Below are positions 48,993-56,180 of a stretch of DNA of 64,000 bases, one piece after another. This stretch comes from Streptomyces graminilatus. GTDB taxonomy: Bacteria; Actinomycetota; Actinomycetes; Streptomycetales; Streptomycetaceae. Under the pieces are notes generated by a model that saw nothing but the letters and a program-made list of their open reading frames with translations, did no database searches and was not told the DNA's origin. Within the stretch, counting starts at the first letter, position 1, and each line of letters begins with the position of its first letter. A program made the position numbers and the translations under genes. The stretch lies in the NCBI RefSeq assembly GCF_001418565.1, contig NZ_LIQQ01000027.1:422-64421 (forward strand), read 5' to 3'.

Positions 48993-49363
48993 TTCTCCCC
49001 TTCCTTGATGCGGGTGGTGCTCACGCTGTAATCCGGCTGGCGACGCTCCACGTCGATGGGTGCGGGGCCGTCGAGGAAACCGCGCAGCAGATCGGCGGTG
49101 TTGCCGTGGTAGCCGATTCCCTCGTACGAGTAGGCGGCATTGCCCATGTAGATGTTGGCTTCGGGGTAGTACGGGCCGCACTCAGCCGCCCAAGTACCGT
49201 TCGCCCGGATCACCACACGGTCGTACTCGTGCGAGATTTCCAGGCCCTTGCGGTACTGCTCTTCCGCACGTCCGGGAACCCTGCCGTCGAACTCCGTAGC
49301 GAAGTCCTCAGGTTTCAGAAAAGCCTCAGGCGGAAGAGCAGTGAGTTCGGAGTAGGGGCGCAT
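48989..49363 (-). CDS. Hypothetical phage protein
   Basis: 124 residues, Tyr-rich (Y-Y-P-E-A-N-I-Y-M-G-N-A-A-Y-S-Y). ATG after GAGGAGG. No family recognised. Confidence 0.6.
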   Translation of the reverse strand: MRPYSELTALPPEAFLKPEDFATEFDGRVPGRAEEQYRKGLEISHEYDRVVIRANGTWAAECGPYYPEANIYMGNAAYSYEGIGYHGNTADLLRGFLDGPAPIDVERRQPDYSVSTTRIKEGEK

Positions 49364-49372
49364 AAATCCTCC

Positions 49373-49720
49373 TCAGAGGGGACGAACGTCGACTACGCCG
49401 AACTTCTTGGCGGCATAGGCTTCCATCACGGTGAACATGAATCGCAACTCCGTGTCCCCGAGGTCGATTACGTCGATCTCCTCCCACGTGGACGGTGTAC
49501 CACCCTGCGAGTTGTCCCAGTTGTTGAACCAGTAGGTTCCCTCGTCGATCATCCGAGAGACGCGGATGATCGAACGCTCATGCTCTCGCCACTGGAGTTG
49601 GTACTGCTCGCCACCTTCCTGGCTCTCCCAGACGTGAAGCGAGTTGTAGCCGTAATTCCCGCCGCGGATGGCGAGCGGGTAGGCGTAGGGCTTGCTTTCC
49701 GGCTTGTTCTTACGAGGCAT
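49373..49720 (-). CDS. Hypothetical phage protein
   Basis: 115 residues from the ATG at 49720 (AAAGGGG upstream), aromatic-rich (W-F-N-N-W-D-N-S). One-base overlap with the preceding stop. No family recognised. Confidence 0.6.
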   Translation of the reverse strand: MPRKNKPESKPYAYPLAIRGGNYGYNSLHVWESQEGGEQYQLQWREHERSIIRVSRMIDEGTYWFNNWDNSQGGTPSTWEEIDVIDLGDTELRFMFTVMEAYAAKKFGVVDVRPL

Positions 49721-49956
49721 CACGTTGCCCCTTTCACTGGGTAGGTGTTCTGGATGATCAGCTCCCATGCCTCATTCAGCTCGGACGTGGTGTCGTACTT
49801 GCGCAGCCAGACGTTCCCCTGAGAGTCCTCGGTGAGGATCACGGCTTCGAGCTGGTAGAGCCCGAACCAGGCCGGCCCCTCAACGCTGTCGCCTACCTCC
49901 TGCTCGGGCTGGAGGTAATAAAGTTCTTCGGCCTCGGGCGTTTCGAACTTGGACAT
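49720..49956 (-). CDS. Hypothetical phage protein
   Basis: 78 residues from the ATG at 49956 (TGATG overlap), starting with an acidic helix and continuing beta-rich. No family recognised. Confidence 0.55.
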   Translation of the reverse strand: MSKFETPEAEELYYLQPEQEVGDSVEGPAWFGLYQLEAVILTEDSQGNVWLRKYDTTSELNEAWELIIQNTYPVKGAT

Positions 49957-50120
49957 CAGCGCCCCTTCGCGGCGGGCTGGCAGGTACGGGTGAAGGTCGC
50001 GAGCTGGGCATCGGTGATCAGCCCCGTTTCTCGCCACTCGGCGAGGAAATCGGTTTGCCCCTTGATCACAGGGACAGCGGAATTTCCTCGGTTTCCCTTT
50101 TCGAGTTCGGCCTTACGCAT
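49956..50120 (-). CDS. Small hypothetical protein
   Basis: 54 residues from the ATG at 50120 to the TGA shared with the next ATG. A-E-W-R-E-T-G-L-I-T-D-A-Q-L looks like a short helical hairpin. It fills an otherwise empty gap in a fully packed operon. No family recognised. Confidence 0.55.
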   Translation of the reverse strand: MRKAELEKGNRGNSAVPVIKGQTDFLAEWRETGLITDAQLATFTRTCQPAAKGR

Positions 50121-50397
50121 GAAACCGCCTTTCTCTCAGAGGCCAGCCGCGCTCTATCAACTCCGCGGGGAATCCAAGGTGTCCGGCCCGCTTGCGGTTG
50201 ACTAGCCGAATGGCTTCCCAGTCCGTTGGCACCTTCGTCACGAGGCGCAAGATCTCGTCCTTGAAGACGGCCATCTCTGCGCACTCACCGTGATTCGGTC
50301 CGTCGAAGCTGCACACAATGCGCCAATTCGGATTGACGATGAACTGGCAGCCACACGGCCAGGAATTCCACCCGAGCCGCAGTTCTTTGGGCTCCAT
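50113..50397 (-). CDS. Hypothetical phage protein
   Basis: 94 residues from the ATG at 50397, one base past the upstream stop. N-terminal W-P-C-G-C-Q-F and H-G-E-C-A-E-M suggest a metal site; the second half is helical and basic. No family recognised. Confidence 0.55.
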   Translation of the reverse strand: MEPKELRLGWNSWPCGCQFIVNPNWRIVCSFDGPNHGECAEMAVFKDEILRLVTKVPTDWEAIRLVNRKRAGHLGFPAELIERGWPLRERRFHA

Positions 50398-50398
50398 C

Positions 50399-50698
50399 TC
50401 AAGCCGTCCATTCCGCACGGCAGGTCACGCACTCAAAGCCGCCAGCGACCAGACGCTTTGCGCAGGACAGGCACGGGCCGACATAGGCAAGCGCCTTGCG
50501 CTCGTACTCGGCCTTGCTGATGGCGTCTATGTGCGCCGCCCAAATCGGCTTCGTGGCCTGGCACTCCCAGCACATGTATCCGCCGCAGGTCTTGCGCGTC
50601 TCGCGCTTGCAGAGCCAACAGGGCTCGTCACGTCTCTGCATCAGGTAGGCCGCCAACTCGTCTTCTTCGCGAGTCGACGGCAGGAAGAAAACAGGCAT
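50399..50698 (-). CDS. Double zinc-ribbon protein
   Basis: 99 residues with four Cys pairs: C-W-L-C, C-W-E-C (after T-C-G-G-Y-M), C-L-S-C and C-V-T-C, enough for two zinc ribbons. It is the first gene behind repeat site 4 and hairpin B, so its expression is likely controlled there. No family recognised. Confidence 0.65.
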   Translation of the reverse strand: MPVFFLPSTREEDELAAYLMQRRDEPCWLCKRETRKTCGGYMCWECQATKPIWAAHIDAISKAEYERKALAYVGPCLSCAKRLVAGGFECVTCRAEWTA

Positions 50699-50719
50699 GG
50701 ATGTCCTCTCAACTCGACA

Positions 50720-50751
50720 GGCTCGCAGGTACTTTGGCCTACCTACGAGCC
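50720..50751 (-). repeat. ACTTTGGC-loop hairpin, copy B
   Basis: GGCTCG-C-AGGTA (50720-50731) pairs with TACCT-A-CGAGCC (50740-50751), 11 pairs with one mismatch, loop CTTTGGCC. It directly adjoins repeat site 4 and ends 21 bases before the start of the zinc-ribbon gene. Confidence 0.8.
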
Positions 50752-50753
50752 GA

Positions 50754-50770
50754 TCACCGACTCAACTTTT
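50754..50770 (-). promoter_or_regulatory. Conserved TTGAGT repeat, site 4
   Basis: Exact AAAAGTTGAGTCGGTGA on the leftward strand. It overlaps the last two bases of the next gene upstream. A -10-like TAGGCC lies 18 bp downstream, inside hairpin B, but is weak. Confidence 0.65.
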
Positions 50771-51005
50771 ACGGCATGAAGAAGCGTGCCGGGTCTGCCG
50801 GACCGAACAGGCCCGACCCGTCGAGCTGCCATTCGAACCATGACATCTGGTCACGCTCGAACAGGACGTCGCTGATCATTCGAGCAGCGATCTTGTGCCA
50901 CTCCACATCACCCTGCGACATGGCCGTGTAGTCCTCGCAGAGCTGAAGAGTGGTCCTCTTGCGCAAGTGCTCAACAAGGAGTTGCGCGTTCACGTGCTGT
51001 GCCAT
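50769..51005 (-). CDS. Hypothetical phage protein
   Basis: 78 residues (Q-L-L-V-E-H-L-R-K-R-T; W-F-E-W-Q-L-D-G-S-G). ATG after GAAAGG. No family recognised. Confidence 0.55.
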   Translation of the reverse strand: MAQHVNAQLLVEHLRKRTTLQLCEDYTAMSQGDVEWHKIAARMISDVLFERDQMSWFEWQLDGSGLFGPADPARFFMP

Positions 51006-51090
51006 ATCGACCTTTCACACACACCGGTATCGCTCGGACGCTTACCGGATTCCACCGCGCCCCGAAGGGCGCGATAGGACCCGCCAAGTG

Positions 51091-51315
51091 TCAGACCGGG
51101 TTGAGGACACACGTGGCAGGGTTCTCGATCTGCTGCTGATACGTGCTGAGATAGACGGCCGGCGGGGAGGGTGCGACCCGCGAACGGACCTCGAAGCCTC
51201 TCGCCATCCAGTCCTGTGCGAGCGTCCCGGCCTCGTCGCCGCGGACAGTGTCAACCTCGCGCCAGACCGAAAACTCTTCGTCGAGCACGGACACGCGAAT
51301 CCAGATGTTGAGCAT
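51091..51315 (-). CDS. Small hypothetical protein
   Basis: 74 residues from the ATG at 51315 (GGAGG upstream): I-W-I-R-V-S-V-L-D-E-E-F-S-V-W, then helical and beta parts, one Cys near the end. No family recognised. Confidence 0.6.
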   Translation of the reverse strand: MLNIWIRVSVLDEEFSVWREVDTVRGDEAGTLAQDWMARGFEVRSRVAPSPPAVYLSTYQQQIENPATCVLNPV

Positions 51316-51341
51316 GGGGAGTCCTCCGTAGCGGTAGCGAG

Positions 51342-51641
51342 TCAGCGGGTCTCGACGAGCCAGGAACATGCGGGCGTGAACCCCTGGTCGCAGTCGTCTT
51401 GCTTGCTGTCCCTGAAGCCGTCGTTGAAGGTGTCCACGTAGGCCACATTTCCGGCCTGGTCGACGACGAAGGACATCCCGCGCCCGTTGCCCTGCTTGCC
51501 CGCGTCCCAGTAACAGTTCACCGACTCCTCGGACTTGCACGGCTGGAGCTGGGGAGCTGTGGCGTCCCCGTAGATCGCACCGCCCGTGAACGCGGCAGCG
51601 GCCAGCACCAGAGCCGACAGGGTCATTCCACGCTTGCGCAT
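51342..51641 (-). CDS. Secreted or membrane-anchored small protein
   Basis: 99 residues from the ATG at 51641. R-K-R then T-L-S-A-L-V-L-A-A-A-A-F-T-G-G is a clear signal peptide or anchor. The mature part has four Cys (P-C-K; N-C-Y-W; D-D-C-D; A-C-S-W), suggesting two disulphides outside the cytoplasm. It could act at the cell surface, for instance in superinfection exclusion; this is speculative. Confidence 0.6.
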   Translation of the reverse strand: MRKRGMTLSALVLAAAAFTGGAIYGDATAPQLQPCKSEESVNCYWDAGKQGNGRGMSFVVDQAGNVAYVDTFNDGFRDSKQDDCDQGFTPACSWLVETR

Positions 51642-51666
51642 GTTGGGTCTCACTTTCCAAAACTCC

Positions 51667-51683
51667 TCACCGACTCAACTTTT
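51667..51683 (-). promoter_or_regulatory. Conserved TTGAGT repeat, site 5
   Basis: Exact AAAAGTTGAGTCGGTGA on the leftward strand, 25 bases before the secreted protein's start. The -10 at 17 bp would be AAGTGA, which is poor. Confidence 0.6.
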
Positions 51684-51692
51684 AGGACAGGG

Positions 51693-51854
51693 CTATGCAC
51701 AGGGCTTGACCACGATGCGGGCCCGCAGCCCGCGAGTGATCGGACGCGCAGCCATCGTGCCGCGCTTCTTGGACTTGCGCTTATTGGGCAGTCGCTCACC
51801 CGGTCGACCCCACACGTCCGCCCCGTGAGCGCGCGTGGTATTGATCGAAGCCAT
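51693..51854 (-). CDS. Small very basic protein
   Basis: 53 residues from the ATG at 51854 with GGAGGGG upstream. Centre K-R-K-S-K-K-R-G and R-G-L-R-A-R-I-V-V-K-P; probably nucleic-acid-binding. First gene of the leftward block after the long non-coding region. Confidence 0.6.
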   Translation of the reverse strand: MASINTTRAHGADVWGRPGERLPNKRKSKKRGTMAARPITRGLRARIVVKPCA

Positions 51855-52183
51855 CGAATCCCCTCCGGACATGAACCAAGCGCACTGAGCGAATTCTCAG
51901 TGCGCATGGAGCCACTTCCGACTTGGGGCCGCCCGTCCAGCTTTCCGAGCGGCATCACGTACGGCGCATCATCGTTGTGCGCCTGATTGGGTTACCCGTC
52001 CCTGCTCGCGCTCCCGCTACGTACCTCCGACGTAGCCTCACTGCGCATTGGTCATTGCGTCACGCCCCACAAGGGCGGCTCAAAGGTTCCTTAGGTAACC
52101 CGCTGGTTTTCCGGCCACGGGCAGAGTTGCTAGTCCTGCCCGTGCCTTCGTGTGGTGTGTGTCTTCCCCTACGCTTTCCGCTT

Positions 52184-52208
52184 AGCGTGCCACTTTGGCC
52201 AGCACGCT
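52184..52208 (-). repeat. ACTTTGGC-loop hairpin, copy C
   Basis: AGCGTGC (52184-52190) pairs with GCACGCT (52202-52208) around CACTTTGGCCA. Confidence 0.75.
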
Positions 52209-52598
52209 TCCGGCCGCCCTAGATGCGCCGTCATTGCACACACCTAAAAACGGGTTCTCGCCCTCAGGATCGTTCGCCGAAGCGCACTTCTCCCCACACG
52301 GTCGTCTCGATTACGGGCGGTTGCTAGTCGCCCGACGCGAGATCCCTCTATTCAGTTCACAAGTAGCCAGGGGTCCCTTTGCGCGGCCTATCGGCCAGCA
52401 CCCTCCACACGTTCCTGTGTGGAGGAGCCGCGCACCCTCACCCGCCGGTGTGGGTGCGGCCCGCATGTAAGCGGGGTCGCTCCGGTCCCCTGCCCGAACA
52501 CTTGGGATGCGAGCCCATGTGATCGAGCGGGTGTCGCGCCCTGCGCCCCGTGTGTCCGGGCCGCGTTCGGCGACAGGCAGAACACTCCACGAATTCCG

Positions 52599-52615
52599 TC
52601 ACCGACTCAACTTTT
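52599..52615 (-). promoter_or_regulatory. Conserved TTGAGT repeat, site 6
   Basis: Exact AAAAGTTGAGTCGGTGA on the leftward strand, at the border between the AT-rich and the structured non-coding stretches and 745 bases before the first gene. No convincing -10 at 17 bp (GAGTGT). Confidence 0.6.
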
Positions 52616-52640
52616 GCCGCACAGAGAGGGTGGGTGGACA

Positions 52641-53537
52641 CAATTAATTAATTCAGACATCAAGGCATGGATCGCCCAGGATCAATTCGGGCAATGCAGG
52701 CTAGATAGGGGCGAATGTCTGTGATGGGCGTCACATATAGGGGTGCTCACAAATACCCGCAACATGGACACGTCTAGACCAATTCTAGATAGTGGTCTAG
52801 CCCAATATGGAGTGGTGGTTTAGACCAGTGCGTTATGAGCCTGTTACTGAAAACGGCTGTTTGTAATCATCTTGCGCACCCAAGCGTTATTAATTCGTGT
52901 CCGAATGCAGAGCGACCGCGCGCATTGGATTCCCCACAATGCGGGTCAATTCAGACACTTACCCAATCTAACAATTCGCTATTCGCATTAGCAGGTCTAA
53001 ACCATTTACTATTTGCGATTCACGAATGCGTGGGTGCGAATTAGTTTGCTATTCACTGATGCATGCTTTGCATTACACGCTGAATATCTGAGTGCCAGTC
53101 AGGGATGCCCCCGCATGACTGTATTCATGAATTAATTCCCCCTCGAATTCATTCATTCACTCGGCCGTTTAGGCTGAATGGGGGGTAATCCATATATACA
53201 TTCAGAAAGGACCCACCGGGGGTGCTGTCCTTCCAGCGTGTACGGGTATTAATTTTTCGAAGCTCTGTGCGTCCCGTAGACGGCCGCGTAGCGAACCCTA
53301 CCACACCAGGCCCCAACTGACCCCTCCCAAGCCCGTACAGCAGCTCTCAGAGGCTGGGAGGTCGGTCAACCGGCTCTGTTGCCCCCTCACTCGCCCGTCT
53401 TGAATGAATGAATTAGGTCAACAGGCGTGAGCTGAGCCTCAGTTGAGGGCTCGGGTGTCCAGACATGGCCAGATTGACACCGACATCTTTTTTGGTGGGG
53501 GTTATATGCCCTCTATGGTGCCTAACCGAGTTGCCTA
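52641..53537. other. AT-rich non-coding region with iteron-like repeats
   Basis: About 900 bases far more AT-rich than the rest of the window, with TTAATTAATT, GAATTCATTCATTCAC and GAATGAATGAATTA runs and no supportable gene. Related sequences of TGGTYTARACC type recur: GTCTAGACC (52772-52780), TGGTCTAG (52793-52800), TGGTTTAGACCA (52816-52827) and, inverted, AGGTCTAAACCA (52993-53004). Candidate roles are a replication origin, operator cluster or Lsr2 nucleation site next to the phage lsr2 gene. Confidence 0.5.
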
Positions 53538-53560
53538 GCCCCCTCCACCGGAGAGGGGGC
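53538..53560 (-). terminator. Terminator of lsr2
   Basis: GCCCCCTC/GAGGGGGC with a 7-base loop, 36 bases past the lsr2 stop. Confidence 0.7.
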
Positions 53561-53595
53561 CCGCAATTCATTCACGAATAGCTCGTATCAGGGCC

Positions 53596-53952
53596 TCAGC
53601 CATTGGCCTTTTCGTAGGCTTCCTTCACTGAAGCCGGAACTCGACCCCGGTCATTCACGTCGTGGCCATTTTCTTTGGCCCAGGCCCGAATCTTGGCCGT
53701 GTCCGAGGCGCCGGCCGTTCCCCCAGCTCGGCGCTTTGCCTTCGCGCCAGCAGCCGAGATGCCTCCTCGCACCCGCCGAGCGCCCTCAGCGCTCAAGTAG
53801 GGCTTCAGAAGCTCCAGCAGGGCGTCATGACTCTCCGTGGAGAGGTCAATTTCGACCCCAGCCCCGTCGATGAGGATGGTGTGAGTACCGATCTCCTCAG
53901 ACTCTTCGCCTGTGAGATCGTCCGAGTAAGTGATAACAGTCTTCTGGGCCAT
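53596..53952 (-). CDS. lsr2: Lsr2 nucleoid protein, phage copy
   Basis: 118 residues from the ATG at 53952. N-terminal oligomerisation domain: A-Q-K-T-V-I-T-Y-S-D-D-L, then H-T-I-L-I-D-G-A-G-V-E-I-D-L-S. A basic/Ala/Gly linker (A-K-A-K-R-R-A-G-G) follows. C-terminal DNA-binding domain: I-R-A-W-A-K-E-N-G-H-D-V-N-D-R-G-R-V-P with the R-G-R hook. Lsr2 silences AT-rich DNA like H-NS. Here it lies beside the most AT-rich part of the prophage, so it may silence phage genes in the lysogen or act on host DNA. Probably translated from a leaderless mRNA. Confidence 0.92.
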   Translation of the reverse strand: MAQKTVITYSDDLTGEESEEIGTHTILIDGAGVEIDLSTESHDALLELLKPYLSAEGARRVRGGISAAGAKAKRRAGGTAGASDTAKIRAWAKENGHDVNDRGRVPASVKEAYEKANG

Positions 53953-53958
53953 GCCCAG

Positions 53959-53964
53959 ATTGTA
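53959..53964 (-). promoter_or_regulatory. -10 box of lsr2, leaderless promoter
   Basis: TACAAT on the leftward strand ends six bases before the lsr2 ATG, so transcription should begin at or next to the start codon. No ribosome-binding site is present. The -35 is not clear. Confidence 0.55.
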
Positions 53965-53995
53965 GGGCCAACCGGGACCCTCTTTAGCACCCAAA

Positions 53996-54023
53996 GAGGC
54001 CCTGGCTTGACGGCCAGGGCCTC
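53996..54023 (-). terminator. Terminator between the XRE-TPR gene and lsr2
   Basis: GAGGCCCTGGC/GCCAGGGCCTC, a perfect 11-bp stem followed by TTTGGG on the leftward strand. Confidence 0.75.
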
Positions 54024-54041
54024 TCAGTGACAGCTCACACG

Positions 54042-55226
54042 CTAATCAGCCAGGCCAGCCCTCTTGGCCATCTTCATCAGCTGGGGACGCGCCCTCTGGT
54101 GTAGCACGAAGAGCACTCGGATTACCTCTCTGGACATGGGATGGACCTCGGCCATCTGAGGTGCGATCAGGAAGGCTTTCTCAAGCGCCTCTTCCGCGCC
54201 GGCATAGTCCTTCGTGTCGAGCCGGGCCCGAGCGATGTCGATGAACATGCGGCCCAGTCGGCTCGGCGTCAGTGTCGAGGGCGGAGTGGCTAGGAGAGGC
54301 TCCCCCATCTCGGCAGCGCGGTCCGGGTTCCCCATCTCGATGTGTGCTGCCAGCTCGTACAGAGCCGTGTTCTCCTGTCCAAAGGTCAAGTTGTGCCTGA
54401 GAACATCGTTCGGGATTCCGAGGGCGTACTTTTTGGCCCTCGCAAGGTGGTCCGCGGTGGCCTGCTTGTCCTTGTGTCGAGAGGCGAGGACGATCCCTCG
54501 AAGGTGCAGGGAGCCAAGGGAGAGCGCTCGGGCAGGCGTATCGCTCGAAGACGCGCTCTCGTACTTGCTGATGGCCCTCTCCACGATGGCAAGACCATCG
54601 TCGTACTGTCCGGCTGACTGGTAGGTGCCGGCCTCATTCCAGGCCGCTGCGACTTCGGCCTCCGGGTTCCAGGTCTGCTGGGCCGCCCATGCCTGCCGAG
54701 ACACGATCATGTCGGCAAGGTCCGGTTGCGCAAGCCGATGAGCCGCTGCGTAGGCGCAGCCGTAGACATCAGCCACCTGAGTCCAGGCGCCAGCCTCTCC
54801 AGACGCGGCGGTGAGGGCAGTCGAAGTGACTTGGTCCAGGAGCTTCGGGAGCATCCCGAGCAGTTCCAGGTACTTGGCCCCCGCCCGCAGGTTCATGGCC
54901 TTCTCCACGTCGGCCGCCAACTGCGCCGGGTCGGGTACGTCTTCCTTCGGCAGCGTGTACCGCCGCACCGAGCCACGGAGGTCGTTGAGAAGGTCAGCTT
55001 GTTCGGATGGCCCCAGGAACGGCTGACCGTAGATGCGCTGGGTGGGGACCTTCATGGCCTTTGCCAAGGCCGCAACCAGCGGCGGCGTAACTGGCCGCGT
55101 GCCTACCTCGATCTTGCTGAGGTAGGACACAGAGATACCAGCCATGCGGGCGAGCTTGCTCTGCCCGAGTCCTCGTGCCTTGCGCAGTACGGCGATGTTC
55201 GAGCCGGGTGCGGGGGTGCTCTCCAT
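54042..55226 (-). CDS. XRE-family regulator with TPR-like C-terminal domain
   Basis: 394 residues. Residues about 10-65 are an XRE helix-turn-helix: L-R-K-A-R-G-L-G-Q-S-K-L-A-R-M-A-G, Y-L-S-K-I-E-V-G-T-R-P. The rest is an all-helical, Ala/Leu-rich array (S-A-G-Q-Y-D-D-G-L-A-I-V-E-R-A-I and similar) like the TPR-type sensors of streptomycete XRE proteins. Divergently transcribed from the cargo genes at 55363, with their promoters in the 136-base gap. It is a candidate for lysogeny control or for regulating that cassette. ATG at 55226 (GGAGAG just before). Confidence 0.85.
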   Translation of the reverse strand: MESTPAPGSNIAVLRKARGLGQSKLARMAGISVSYLSKIEVGTRPVTPPLVAALAKAMKVPTQRIYGQPFLGPSEQADLLNDLRGSVRRYTLPKEDVPDPAQLAADVEKAMNLRAGAKYLELLGMLPKLLDQVTSTALTAASGEAGAWTQVADVYGCAYAAAHRLAQPDLADMIVSRQAWAAQQTWNPEAEVAAAWNEAGTYQSAGQYDDGLAIVERAISKYESASSSDTPARALSLGSLHLRGIVLASRHKDKQATADHLARAKKYALGIPNDVLRHNLTFGQENTALYELAAHIEMGNPDRAAEMGEPLLATPPSTLTPSRLGRMFIDIARARLDTKDYAGAEEALEKAFLIAPQMAEVHPMSREVIRVLFVLHQRARPQLMKMAKRAGLAD

Positions 55227-55362
55227 GCGCCCACTGTCGCACGCGGGCCGATATACGCACCGTCAGATTCATTGCCTGCGTGGCCCGTTGTGCAAGGTTT
55301 GTGTTAACTGATCTTGGTCTCCGGCGGTTGTCTAGTAATCAGGCAACCAAGGGAGAAGCGCG

Positions 55363-55731
55363 GTGGCGAGCGTGACCAAGGAACCTCAGGCGAGCGTCGA
55401 CAGCATGCCCATCGACACGGTGACCATCCTTGCCATTGCTGACCAGGCGTTAGCCATGAGCCTGAGCACGTCGACCCGAGAGGATATCGACCTCAGGACG
55501 ACTCGCCTCATCGGCTGCTTGGGACTGCTGCTCGCCGAAGACCTGGGGGCGGAGCAGGACGAGGACGTCCTCAAGCTGTTCCAGATGGTGTACAAGCACC
55601 TGGACCTGCCGGGCCGGCCGAGTAGATCGACGCCAACGTTCGCGGCATTCGAGTATATGACCGACACCGCGACCTTCACCAAGGCAGTACTGAAAGCGTA
55701 CGCGAAGAAGAACGAGATCAGCCTCCCATGA
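55363..55731 (+). CDS. Conserved streptomycete protein, paralogue of 63335
   Basis: 122 residues from a GTG at 55363 (GGGAGAA upstream). Helical; shares with the host protein at 63335 the pattern S-T-R-x-D-x-D then I-G-x-L-x-L-L-L-x-E-D-L-G-A-x-x-D and L-D-L. The host copy also lies beside an XRE-type gene, which suggests a regulator-linked family. Function unknown. Confidence 0.7.
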   Translation: MASVTKEPQASVDSMPIDTVTILAIADQALAMSLSTSTREDIDLRTTRLIGCLGLLLAEDLGAEQDEDVLKLFQMVYKHLDLPGRPSRSTPTFAAFEYMTDTATFTKAVLKAYAKKNEISLP

Positions 55732-55967
55732 GTCCCACTAGAGTCTTCCGCTTCGTGAACTACACAACCAGGCGCGACCCTGGCGGGGCTCTGACATGGG
55801 CTGCTGTCTGCGTCACCGGAGAGTCCGCCGACTGTGGCGCGGCGTCCCCGGAGAACGCCGACGAAGAAACGGCGAACCGGTGGATGGTCGAGCACACAGC
55901 CCAGACCCGGCACCAACGGTTCCAGCGCACCTTCAACGACTTCGCGATCGTGGAGCCGAAAGCGTGA
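55728..55967 (+). CDS. DUF7848-like small protein
   Basis: 79 residues. F-R-F-V-N-Y-T-T-R-R-D-P and the ending R-H-Q-R-F-Q-R-T-F-N-D-F match a common streptomycete small family usually with a Cys pair (here C-V-T-G-E-S-A-D-C). ATG overlaps the previous stop (ATGA). Part of the cargo cassette. Confidence 0.65.
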   Translation: MSPTRVFRFVNYTTRRDPGGALTWAAVCVTGESADCGAASPENADEETANRWMVEHTAQTRHQRFQRTFNDFAIVEPKA

Positions 55968-56152
55968 CGGCCCAGACCTGGGCTGTAGGTCTCTGCTGGC
56001 TCTGCCGGCGCGCAGAGTCCGTGACCTTCATCGGCCCCATAACCGTTAACGGCGTCACCGCACCCGGCTACGCATGCCAAGGATGCTGCGACTGGTCTCG
56101 TGAGTACGTCGCGACCTGGGCCCAGCAGCACGACATACGAGCCGCTTCATGA
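55964..56152 (+). CDS. Small Cys-rich protein of streptomycete regulatory cassettes
   Basis: 62 residues from the GTG at 55964 (GTGA overlap). C-W-L-C-R-R and Y-A-C-Q-G-C form a four-Cys zinc site; tail W-A-Q-Q-H. Coupled to the DUF7848-like gene. No biochemical role known to me. Confidence 0.65.
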   Translation: MTAQTWAVGLCWLCRRAESVTFIGPITVNGVTAPGYACQGCCDWSREYVATWAQQHDIRAAS

Positions 56153-56180
56153 CACCGTCCAGCGATCGAGAGGCTCCAAG

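Larger units (their letters stand above)
51855..52640. ncRNA. Non-coding, highly structured stretch (possible leader or ncRNA)
   Basis: No supportable gene in about 790 bases. It holds a series of good hairpins: GCGCACTGAG/CTCAGTGCGC (51880-51905); a long-range GGGTTACC/GGTAACCC pair (51989-51996 with 52094-52101) enclosing GCTACGT/ACGTAGC (52016-52036) and a GCCC/GGGC hairpin; CACGGGCAG/CTGCCCGTG (52116-52144); hairpin C (52184-52208); and CCTCCACAC/GTGTGGAGG (52402-52425). Repeat site 6 lies at its right edge pointing leftward, so it may be a long structured 5' leader or a separate RNA. Confidence 0.45.

Noticed and set aside
52195-52724. Several 65-100-residue frames on both strands in the non-coding region
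   Set aside because: They overlap each other and run through several perfect hairpins; composition is unlike neighbouring genes.
55386-55916. A 176-residue leftward frame over the cargo genes
   Set aside because: Antisense to coupled rightward genes with ATGA overlaps; no supporting features.
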